Shown: positions 12,596-18,373 of the stretch, one piece after another
Layout: the number at the start of each line of letters is the position of its first letter
Position numbering within the stretch: the stretch's first letter is position 1
Assembly (NCBI GenBank): GCA_019419645.1
Contig: DXZN01000008.1
Span: forward strand, 29,925 to 48,297
Length of the DNA stretch: 18,373 bases
DNA from: Collinsella sp.
GTDB lineage: Bacteria; Actinomycetota; Coriobacteriia; Coriobacteriales; Coriobacteriaceae
Direction: 5' to 3'
Program-made: the position numbers and the translations under genes
Notes under the pieces: model-generated
Told to the model about the DNA's origin: nothing
Database searches by the model: none
Seen by the model: only the letters and a program-made list of their open reading frames with translations

Positions 12596-13711
12596 CTACA
12601 TCTCCTCCTTCACCAGCGCGGCAAACGCGGCCAGCACCTCGTCGTTTTCCTGCGGGGTGCCCACGGTAATGCGCAGGCAGTCCGCGAGCCCCGGCGCGTA
12701 GCTAAAGTCGCGCACCAGAATCGAATACTCGTCGCGCAGACGCTCGCGCACGCGCGTGGCATGCGGCGTGCGCACGAGCACAAAATTCGTCGCGCTCGGC
12801 CATGCCTCCACGGGCATGCCCTCGGCAGCCATTGCGTGCAGGGCGCACAACTCGCGCTCGCGCTCGGATGCAACCTGCGCCACCACGGGCGCGTATGCAT
12901 CGCGGGCACGCACGCAGGCAAGCGCTGCGGCCTGGCTCAGCACATTGACCGAGTAGATTTGGCGAATCGCCGCAAACACATCGATAACCTCGGGCGCCGC
13001 GATCACATAGCCCAGGCGCGTGCCGGCGGCGCCGAACGCCTTGGACAGCGTATGCAGAATCACCAGGTTGGGATGTTCGGCGATAAGGCCCTGCGCCGTG
13101 GTGGCCGCGCCAAACGAATCGTCGGCAAACTCAACGTAGGCCTCGTCGACCATCACCATGCCGGGGCACGCATCGCACAGGGCAGCGACAAAGTCGAACG
13201 GCGCCACATCGCCCGTGGGATTGTTGGGCGAGGTCACGATCGCAAGGTTGCACTCGGGTGCGGCCGCGAGCACAGCTGCCTGGTCGAGCTCAAAGGTCGC
13301 GGGGTCGCGCCACACGTCGCGCACCTCGGTCTGACAGAGCGATGCAAAGAACGCATACTCGCTAAAGCACGGCGGACAGTTGAGCAGGGTCCGCCCCGCG
13401 CCGCCAAACGCCAGCAGGTAGTTATAGAGCAGCTCGTCGCCGCCGTTGCCCACGCAGATATTCTCGCGCGTCACGCCATGCCAGGCGGCCAGCTCGTCGC
13501 GCAGGTCGTTGGACATGGGATCGGGATAGCGGTTGAGCGGTGTGGCGGCAAGCGCCGCATCAACCGCCTCGCGCACGCCGACCGGCACGGGATAGGTGTT
13601 CTCGTTTGCCGAAAGGTTGATGCGCGTGGGCGTAAAGTTAGGATCGTAGGGCTCAATACCGGCCAGGTAAGGCTGGACAAGCTCCTTCATGCGGGGCGTC
13701 AGCTCGGCCAT
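12596..13711 (-). CDS. hisC: Histidinol-phosphate aminotransferase (HisC)
   Basis: This 371-residue fold-type I PLP enzyme transaminates imidazole acetol phosphate to histidinol phosphate with glutamate. NLSANENTYP (32-41), RYPDP (61-65), VGNGGDELL (87-95), TSPNNPTGD (160-168), VMVDEAYVEF (186-195) and TLSKAFGAAGTRLGY (221-235) are the family landmarks, with Lys224 the PLP Schiff-base lysine. An open upstream extension to 13780 lies within hisD. GGGGAGG just before the ATG at 13711, one base after the hisD stop, fixes the start and suggests coupling. Confidence 0.97.
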   Translation of the reverse strand: MAELTPRMKELVQPYLAGIEPYDPNFTPTRINLSANENTYPVPVGVREAVDAALAATPLNRYPDPMSNDLRDELAAWHGVTRENICVGNGGDELLYNYLLAFGGAGRTLLNCPPCFSEYAFFASLCQTEVRDVWRDPATFELDQAAVLAAAPECNLAIVTSPNNPTGDVAPFDFVAALCDACPGMVMVDEAYVEFADDSFGAATTAQGLIAEHPNLVILHTLSKAFGAAGTRLGYVIAAPEVIDVFAAIRQIYSVNVLSQAAALACVRARDAYAPVVAQVASERERELCALHAMAAEGMPVEAWPSATNFVLVRTPHATRVRERLRDEYSILVRDFSYAPGLADCLRITVGTPQENDEVLAAFAALVKEEM

Positions 13712-13712
13712 A

Positions 13713-15149
13713 TTAGGCCTCCCCGCCGGTCGCACCGGCGCCATCCGCGCCTGCAGCCGCCAGGTCCACGCCCTCGGCAACCGTCGCCACGGCGTCGCCC
13801 GGCCAGGCGACCTTGGTCAGGTCGGCCGCGGCCAGCGACTCGGCACTCACGGCATCCTCCCCCTGCTCCAGCACACGGCGACGTAGAGCGGCGGAAAGCG
13901 CGTGTGCCCACAGGCCCTCGGCCTCGGCCAGGCGCTGCGTGGCGGGAGCGTCGGAGAGCAGGCCTTCGGGCGTATAGCAAATGACACTCGAGCGCTTAAC
14001 GAACTCTTCGACCGAAAGCGGGTTGGAGAACATGGCCGTACCGCCGGTCGGCAGCGTGTGGTTGGGGCCGGCAACATAATCGCCAAGCGGCTCGGAGCTC
14101 CAAGCGCCCACAAAGATGGCGCCGGCGTTGCGAATGCCGCCAAGCAGGCCCATCGCATCCTTGCAGTGCAGCTCCAGGTGCTCGGGCGCCACGGTGTTCA
14201 CGGCCTCGACGGCGGTAGCCATATCGGCGGCCACCACGATGGTGCCTTCGTTGTCGAGCGAAGCGCGCGTGATCTCGGCACGCGGCGACTGCGCCACCAG
14301 GATGTCGATGCCAGCCTCGACCTCGCGCGCAAACTGCTCGTCGCAAGTCACCAGATAGCAGGCTGCCAGCGGATCGTGCTCGGCCTGGGCCATCAGGTCT
14401 GCCGCGACCACCATAGGCTTGGCCGTGGCATCGGCCAGCACGCAGACCTCGGAGGGACCGGCGACCATATCGATACCCACGTCACCCGAGACGATCTGCT
14501 TGGCCGCGGCAACAAAGGCGTTACCCGGTCCGGTGATTTTGTCGACGCGCGGAATGGTCTCGGTACCATACGCAAGTGCGGCCACGGCCTGAGCGCCGCC
14601 CACCATATAGATCTCGTCCACGCCGCCGAGCTTTGCCGCGGCGAGCGTGTAGGGACTGATCAGGCCGTCTTTTTGCGGCGGGGTCACCATAACCACGCGC
14701 TTGACGCCGGCGACCTTGGCGGGAATGGCGTTCATGAGCACGGTGGAGGGATATTGCGCGCGGCCGCCCGGTACATAGATGCCGGCCGCCGCGAGCGGGG
14801 TCACCTTAACGCCGAGCATCGTGCCGTCCACACGCGTGGTAAACCAGCTCTGCTCGACCTCGCGCTGGTGGAACTCGCGAATCTGGCGCGCGGCCTTCTC
14901 AAGCGCGGCGACAAAGGCCGGGTCGAGGCCTTCGAGCGCGGCATCGATCTGCTCTTGCGGCAGGCGGAAGCTCTGCAGCTCGACACCGTCAAAACGCTGA
15001 CAGTAATCGCGCACCGCGGCATCGCCGTTGGCACGCACGTTGGCCACGATATCGCGGGCGGCGTCGACGATGTTTTGCGGCAGCACGCCCTTGCGGTTGA
15101 GCTGGTTGGTAACGAGGCGCTCACCGGGAGCAAGCTTGATGGTCTTCAT
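13713..15149 (-). CDS. hisD: Histidinol dehydrogenase (HisD)
   Basis: This 478-residue zinc enzyme oxidises histidinol to histidine in two NAD-dependent steps. AAGIYVPGGRAQYPSTVLMNAIPAKVA (121-147), GGAQAVAALAYGT (184-196), KITGPGN (204-210), AGPSEVCVLAD (230-240), MAQAEHDPLA (253-262, zinc ligands Gln255 and His258), APEHLELH (321-328, catalytic Glu323 and His324) and GDYVAGPNHTLPTGGTA (356-372, Asp357) are all present. Most family members end near residue 430; the extra Ala/Gly/Val-rich tail (about 430-478) looks flexible and has no recognisable domain. AGGGGAT precedes the ATG. It follows the hisZG fusion after a 105-bp gap holding a strong hairpin. Confidence 0.96.
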   Translation of the reverse strand: MKTIKLAPGERLVTNQLNRKGVLPQNIVDAARDIVANVRANGDAAVRDYCQRFDGVELQSFRLPQEQIDAALEGLDPAFVAALEKAARQIREFHQREVEQSWFTTRVDGTMLGVKVTPLAAAGIYVPGGRAQYPSTVLMNAIPAKVAGVKRVVMVTPPQKDGLISPYTLAAAKLGGVDEIYMVGGAQAVAALAYGTETIPRVDKITGPGNAFVAAAKQIVSGDVGIDMVAGPSEVCVLADATAKPMVVAADLMAQAEHDPLAACYLVTCDEQFAREVEAGIDILVAQSPRAEITRASLDNEGTIVVAADMATAVEAVNTVAPEHLELHCKDAMGLLGGIRNAGAIFVGAWSSEPLGDYVAGPNHTLPTGGTAMFSNPLSVEEFVKRSSVICYTPEGLLSDAPATQRLAEAEGLWAHALSAALRRRVLEQGEDAVSAESLAAADLTKVAWPGDAVATVAEGVDLAAAGADGAGATGGEA

Positions 15150-15182
15150 ATCGGTATCCCCTATCGGTCGAGGTTGTGTTCG

Positions 15183-15227
15183 AAAAACGAGAGACCGGGC
15201 GGCGGCGCCAGTCGGCCCGCAACCCGG
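15183..15227 (-). terminator. Strong hairpin with T tract between hisZG and hisD
   Basis: On the minus strand CCGGGTTGCGGGCC (15214-15227) pairs with GGCGCCGCCGCCCGG (15195-15209) around the loop GACT, with one bulge, one mismatch and one wobble. T5 (15183-15187) follows after seven bases (TCTCTCG). The offset T tract makes it a weak or regulated terminator, or an RNA barrier, that could set hisZG apart from the downstream genes. Confidence 0.5.
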
Positions 15228-15254
15228 ACGTTGGGGCGCCCGTGCGTGCTCGCG

Positions 15255-16970
15255 CTATTGTGCCGAGCCCGCGACGGGCTCAAAATGCTTGTCCTTCACG
15301 GCCGCTGCCAAGCGATCCGCCAGATTGCGCACGCGCGGATCCAAGCGAGCGGCACCCGGGTTGACGAAGAAGCGGGCCGTGCAGTCCATGATGCGCCCGG
15401 TGATGACCAGGTCGTTGTCGCGCAGGGTAGCGCCCGTGGCGGTAATGTCCACGATGCGGTCGGTCATGCCGACGATGGGTCCCAGTTCGATGTTGCCGTG
15501 CAGCGAGACGATATCGGCGTTCACGCCGCGCTCGGCATACCAGGCACTCGCGATGCGCGGATACTTGGTGGCCACGCGAAGCGACCCACGGCGGGCATAG
15601 TTGCGATCGGCCTGGCCGGCGCGCCACGCGGGCTCCGCCTCGATAAACGTGCACAGGCCGTAGCCCAGATCGACCAGCTGCAGCAGGTTGAGGTCTGCCT
15701 CGATGAGCGAGTCCCAACCGCAGATGCCGCAGTCGGCGCCGCCGCAGCCCACAAAGGCGGGCGCGTCGCTGGGGCGCACAATGACAAACTCGATATCTCC
15801 GACCGCGCCCTCGCCGGCACGCGTGTCGCGACCGCGCACGATTAGATGACGGCCGGGGTCACGCAGCTCAGAGACATCCAGGCCCGCGGCCTCGAGCACG
15901 TCGAGCGTGTCAGCCTTAAGCGAGCCCTTGGGCACGGCGATGCGCAGCGGGCCCTCAGCGCCACGGCCCGCGGCGTGATCGCCGTCGGAAGCGGAATCCT
16001 CGGCCGAGGTGCGCGCGGCCTCCAGGCGCTCGAGCGAAAAGGCGAAGCCCGCCGCCGGCACCTCGATACCGTCGCCAAATGCGCCGGTAAAGATGGAGTC
16101 GTAGCGACCGCCCGAGCCCACCGGATCGGGCAGGCCGCCGGCATAGGCCTTAAAGACCAGGCCCGTGTAGTAATCGAAAGAGTTCATGATGGAGAAGTCG
16201 AATGACAGCACCTGGGCGTCCTCGGGTGCCAGGCCCTCGACCAGGGCACGCAGCTCGCGCGTCAGTGGCGCGACGATACCGGCGGCCTCCAGCAGCGTGT
16301 CCACGCGGTCGAGCACCTCGGCACCGCCGTGCAGACGCGGCAGCTCGCAAATGGCGGCCTTGACGGCATCGGACTCGACGCTTGCCGCCACGCGGGCATC
16401 GAGGCCCACAAAGTCGTTGGCGTGCACGCAGCGCAGGGCCTCGGCGGCCAGTTCGCGATCCTCGCACGCCGCGAGCAACTCCTTAAACGGACGCACGCTA
16501 CCTGCGATAATGCGTGCATCGGGCAGTGCCAGCTTGCGCACCGCCTCGGCCACGAGCGAGACAATCTCGACATCGCCCGCGGCATCGCCCGCACCGATAA
16601 GCTCAAAGCCCAGCTGTGTAAACTGGCGCGAGCCGCCGGCATTGCGCTGGCACTCACGAACCACCGGCGCCTCGTAGCGAAGGCGCAGGGGCAGGTCGGC
16701 CGCGCGCATGCGGGTCGAAACCAGACGCACGATCGGCAATGTGTTGTCGGGACGGACCACCAGCAGGCGGCCATCATCGTCAAAGAGCTTAAACGGCGTG
16801 TCCGCAATGCGGCCGCCCTCCTCGAGCGAACCCTTGTCCTCGAGCAGCGGCGTTTCGACCGGCAGGTAATGATGCTCCCTAAAGCAGCCCTTCACCGTCA
16901 GCGCAATCTCCTCGCGCGCCTGAGCCTCCTCGGGCAATATGTCCCGGAATCCCCACGGTGTGGCCGTCAT
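15255..16970 (-). CDS. hisZG: HisZ-HisG fusion: ATP phosphoribosyltransferase, regulatory plus catalytic
   Basis: One 571-residue chain carries both subunits of the hetero-octameric type of ATP-PRTase, the first and feedback-controlled step of histidine synthesis. Residues 1-318 are HisZ, a histidyl-tRNA-synthetase relative: TPWGFRDILPEEA (4-16), VRPDNTLPIVR (72-82), RYEAPVVRECQRNAGGSRQFTQLGFELIG (98-126), SFDYYTGLVFKAYA (264-277) and GSGGRYD (285-291). A polar linker spans 319-340. Residues 341-571 are short-form HisG: LRIAVPKGSL (342-351), GCGGADCGICGWD (408-420), RVATKYPRIA (465-474), HGNIELGPIVG (491-501) and the PRPP loop DITATGATLRDNDLV (508-522). GAGGAGG (16979-16985) lies eight bases upstream. 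HisZ and HisG are normally separate proteins; there is no sign of a stop or frameshift here. Confidence 0.95.
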   Translation of the reverse strand: MTATPWGFRDILPEEAQAREEIALTVKGCFREHHYLPVETPLLEDKGSLEEGGRIADTPFKLFDDDGRLLVVRPDNTLPIVRLVSTRMRAADLPLRLRYEAPVVRECQRNAGGSRQFTQLGFELIGAGDAAGDVEIVSLVAEAVRKLALPDARIIAGSVRPFKELLAACEDRELAAEALRCVHANDFVGLDARVAASVESDAVKAAICELPRLHGGAEVLDRVDTLLEAAGIVAPLTRELRALVEGLAPEDAQVLSFDFSIMNSFDYYTGLVFKAYAGGLPDPVGSGGRYDSIFTGAFGDGIEVPAAGFAFSLERLEAARTSAEDSASDGDHAAGRGAEGPLRIAVPKGSLKADTLDVLEAAGLDVSELRDPGRHLIVRGRDTRAGEGAVGDIEFVIVRPSDAPAFVGCGGADCGICGWDSLIEADLNLLQLVDLGYGLCTFIEAEPAWRAGQADRNYARRGSLRVATKYPRIASAWYAERGVNADIVSLHGNIELGPIVGMTDRIVDITATGATLRDNDLVITGRIMDCTARFFVNPGAARLDPRVRNLADRLAAAVKDKHFEPVAGSAQ

Positions 16971-16999
16971 CTGGTGAACCTCCTCATGCTGTGTTTCAT
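16967..16999 (-). CDS. Possible 10-codon leader ORF overlapping the hisZG start
   Basis: An ATG at 16999 opens the peptide MKHSMRRFTR, whose TGA stop overlaps the hisZG ATG (ATGA, 16967-16970). The hisZG ribosome-binding site lies inside it. It has a single His codon, too few for classical his attenuation, and no clear ribosome-binding site of its own. It may be chance. Confidence 0.2.
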   Translation of the reverse strand: MKHSMRRFTR

Positions 17000-17005
17000 A
17001 TAGAG

Positions 17006-17037
17006 CAGAAGACCGGCATAGCTCCGCCAGTCTTCTG
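17006..17037 (-). other. Stem-loop in the his operon leader
   Basis: CAGAAGACTGGC (17026-17037, minus strand) pairs with GCCGGTCTTCTG (17006-17017): eleven Watson-Crick pairs plus one wobble around the 8-nt loop GGAGCTAT. It lies about 20 bp before the hisZG ribosome-binding site and has no following T run, so it is not a terminator by itself. It may protect the mRNA 5' end or act as a regulatory element. I see no T-box hallmark. Confidence 0.6.
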
Positions 17038-17040
17038 GGT

Positions 17041-17054
17041 ACTTTAGCATACTA
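17041..17054 (-). promoter_or_regulatory. Possible his operon promoter
   Basis: Two overlapping -10 candidates are read on the minus strand: TAGTAT (17049-17054), and TAAAGT (17041-17046) preceded by TGC as an extended -10. Neither has a good -35 box. The first keeps the leader stem-loop whole at the mRNA 5' end. Confidence 0.3.
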
Positions 17055-17114
17055 GAGTGTTTGCGGGGAGAATCGTCCTCCTCGGCTCACACTGTATTCA
17101 TTTGGAAACATAGG

Positions 17115-17252
17115 GGAAAGCGCGTCCCGCCCGCCAGCCAAAAACTGGGATGCGGTTTCCGGTTGAGGTCCTCAGCGGAAAGTGTGTCCCATTCTGAGCG
17201 CCTGTTCTGGGACGTGCTTTCCGCCAGAAGCCTCAAGCGGAAAGCACGTCCC
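17115..17252. repeat. Array of alternating inverted motifs with 62-bp period
   Basis: Five copies of a 14-bp motif (consensus GGAAAGCRCGTCCC) alternate in direction: forward at 17115-17128, inverted at 17147-17160 (degenerate), forward at 17177-17190, inverted at 17209-17222, forward at 17239-17252. Forward copies start exactly 62 bp apart (17115, 17177, 17239) and inverted copies also 62 bp apart (17147, 17209). The last pair forms a perfect 16-bp inverted repeat (17209-17224/17237-17252). Sequence between motifs is diverged. The array occupies most of the 17055-17296 gap between the epimerase stop and the his promoter, where I see no gene. Confidence 0.8.
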
Positions 17253-17296
17253 GTTTCTCAAAACGCGTCAAACGCCAACTCGGCGCCCTGTCCCAC

Positions 17297-18133
17297 TTAG
17301 GCGCCAATCGCGCGTCGGTACTCCGCCATAACCTGCGCATCGGCTGCCGCGGGATTGGCGAAATAGCGCCAATCATAGGTCTCGGCCGAAACAACTCCGC
17401 GATAGCCGCGCGCCACCAGCCTATCCAGGTCGGCGCGCATATCGCGGTCGCCGTCACCCCAAGCAAGATGCGTCGTGCCGTCTGCCGCAACATCGACAAA
17501 ATGCACGTGGGCGACATCATCGCCAAGCAGATCGAAATAATCGTCGATGGTATCCCCCGCCACCGCCATAGCGCCCAAATCCAGACACGCCTTAAGTGCC
17601 GGATGATCAACTGCCTCGATCATGCGCTTCGTATCGGCCGCCGAGTTCACGATCATCGACTCAACCGGTTGTAGGGCCTCGAGCACCAGTCGCACGCCGC
17701 GCTCTCCCGCATGCTCGGCAATCGCACGCAGCATCGAGGCGCTGCGACCCCACGCGTCCTCGATCGGCTCGTTCAAAAATGCCCAGCCGCTCGAGACCAT
17801 GACCTGCTCGGCTCCAAGTTCCGCCGCGATATCTACAACGTTCTTAAAGTACGCGAGCGTGCGGGCACGCGCCTCATTCCCGCGCGCCGCGATATTCCAC
17901 GGCTTGGGGTTGTTCTGTTCGGGACAAAGCCCCACAATCCGAACCCCATACCGCTGTGATAGCTCCCGCACCTGCTCGAGCGAATCGTATCCATGGCAAT
18001 CGACATACAGATGCATCGCCCCGGTCCAAAGCTCGCAACACGTGTAGCCCGAAGCCGACGCCGAAGAAAAGAACTCCTCAAGGTCAAAATAACGATGGCT
18101 GATATTCATGACGGCAAGCTGGGGATAGCTCAT
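17297..18133 (-). CDS. TIM-barrel sugar epimerase/isomerase, FrlC-like
   Basis: This 278-residue protein is of the xylose-isomerase-like TIM barrel (AP endonuclease 2) superfamily. The metal site is visible: LEALQP (151-156, Glu152), CLDLGAM (183-189, Asp185), HVHFVD (209-214, His211) and SAETYD (249-254, Glu251). GYTCCELWTGAMH (29-41) and CPEQNNPKPWN (70-80) resemble, from memory, the fructoselysine 3-epimerase FrlC of E. coli more than tagatose epimerases. The likely reaction is epimerisation at C3 of a ketose or ketosamine. The frame is open to 18193, but GGAGAG upstream fits the ATG at 18133. The preceding gene, 73 bp upstream, appears to be a SIS-domain sugar isomerase, which supports a sugar or fructosamine catabolic unit. 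Confidence 0.85.
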   Translation of the reverse strand: MSYPQLAVMNISHRYFDLEEFFSSASASGYTCCELWTGAMHLYVDCHGYDSLEQVRELSQRYGVRIVGLCPEQNNPKPWNIAARGNEARARTLAYFKNVVDIAAELGAEQVMVSSGWAFLNEPIEDAWGRSASMLRAIAEHAGERGVRLVLEALQPVESMIVNSAADTKRMIEAVDHPALKACLDLGAMAVAGDTIDDYFDLLGDDVAHVHFVDVAADGTTHLAWGDGDRDMRADLDRLVARGYRGVVSAETYDWRYFANPAAADAQVMAEYRRAIGA

Positions 18134-18150
18134 AATTACTCTCCAACCCA

Positions 18151-18183
18151 AGCGAGGCCCCGTTCCATATAGGAGCGAGGCCC
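18151..18183. repeat. 10-bp direct repeat between the two sugar genes
   Basis: AGCGAGGCCC occurs at 18151-18160 and again at 18174-18183, 23 bp apart, in the 73-bp gap upstream of the epimerase gene. It could be a pair of regulator sites or a small duplication. There is no hairpin terminator here, so the two genes are probably cotranscribed. Confidence 0.35.
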
Positions 18184-18206
18184 AATTACACAAACGTTAT
18201 TTGCTC

Positions 18207-18373
18207 TTAGTAGTCGAACTGGTGATAGTAGCGACGGTAGTTGAGGTTGTGCTTGGTGACCGTCTCGTAGTAAGCGGCAAGGCGATCGGTGATCAGCGAG
18301 GAGAGGATCCACGGAGACACGATGACGCGGAACTCGTCGTCAAGGCCGGGGATCGCGAACTCGGCGGTGTCGA
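18207..18373 (-). CDS. C-terminal part of a probable SIS-domain sugar isomerase/deglycase (partial)
   Basis: The last 55 codons and the TAA stop (18207-18209) are in the window; the start lies beyond the right edge. The fragment contains PGLDDEFRVIVSPWILSSLI and LAAYYETVTKHNLNYRRYY, and ends QFDY. A helix followed by H-x-L-x-x-R-R-Y-Y near the end is how I recall SIS-domain proteins of the FrlB (fructoselysine-6-phosphate deglycase) and related sugar isomerase groups ending. Next to an FrlC-like epimerase that reading is attractive, but the fragment lacks the catalytic core, so the family call is tentative. Confidence 0.45.
   Translation of the reverse strand, partial: DTAEFAIPGLDDEFRVIVSPWILSSLITDRLAAYYETVTKHNLNYRRYYHQFDY

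Noticed and set aside
12065..13984. A 639-codon plus-strand open frame opposite hisB, hisC and part of hisD
   Set aside because: It is a by-product of GC-rich codon use on the minus strand. Its translation is His/Arg/Gly-rich with no recognisable domain, while the opposite strand encodes complete, motif-bearing enzymes.
13902..15845. A 647-codon plus-strand open frame opposite hisD and hisG
   Set aside because: For the same reason: it mirrors hisD and the HisG domain, crosses their gap, and has no protein-like composition or ribosome-binding site.
16971..17060. T-box riboswitch or classical His attenuator for the his operon
   Set aside because: No T-box sequence, no terminator/antiterminator pair and only one His codon in the short leader ORF.
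17115..17300. CRISPR array
   Set aside because: The repeats are only 14 bp, alternate in orientation and vary in sequence, and there are no cas genes. This is not CRISPR architecture.

Overview
This is an 18.4-kb chromosomal window with GC-rich coding sequence and mostly minus-strand genes. It most resembles a member of the Coriobacteriia (Actinomycetota), probably a Collinsella-type gut bacterium. That placement rests on general recall of gene style and intergenic palindromes; no search was run.

Left part (1-7405). A histidine-kinase C-terminus enters from the left edge and ends at a bidirectional terminator. A divergent pair follows: an orphan PTS EIIB with a small VOC-fold gene on the minus strand, and a membrane-anchored helical-repeat protein on the plus strand, with overlapping promoters between them. 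Next come tRNA-Leu(UAA) with a good terminator and about 230 bp of palindromic sequence that includes tRNA-like fragments. Then, on the minus strand, come an FtsB/DivIC-like septum protein with Ppx/GppA, enolase, and a LarC2-like/YfcE/MazG gene string.

Middle part (7406-17037). This is a nearly complete histidine biosynthesis operon on the minus strand: hisZ-hisG fusion, hisD, hisC, hisB, hisH, hisA, hisF, hisI, a 75-residue RDAC-like protein, and hisE. HisB is the dehydratase only, so histidinol-phosphate phosphatase must come from another gene. A PHP-family gene facing the operon (7715-8626) is the natural candidate and would complete the pathway. Most junctions in the operon overlap or nearly touch, but three are opened by strong palindromes (hisZG-hisD, hisB-hisH, hisF-hisI), and a fourth palindrome covers the convergent hisE/PHP stop codons.

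Right part (17038-18373). A 62-bp-periodic array of alternating inverted motifs lies upstream of the his operon. Beyond it are a TIM-barrel sugar epimerase resembling fructoselysine 3-epimerase (FrlC) and the C-terminal end of a probable SIS-domain sugar isomerase, which together suggest a fructosamine or related sugar-phosphate locus continuing past the right edge.

I see no CRISPR array, transposase, phage gene or toxin-antitoxin pair. The unusual material is in the intergenic palindromes, the HisZ-HisG fusion, the small gene inside the his operon, and the orphan PTS and LarC pieces.
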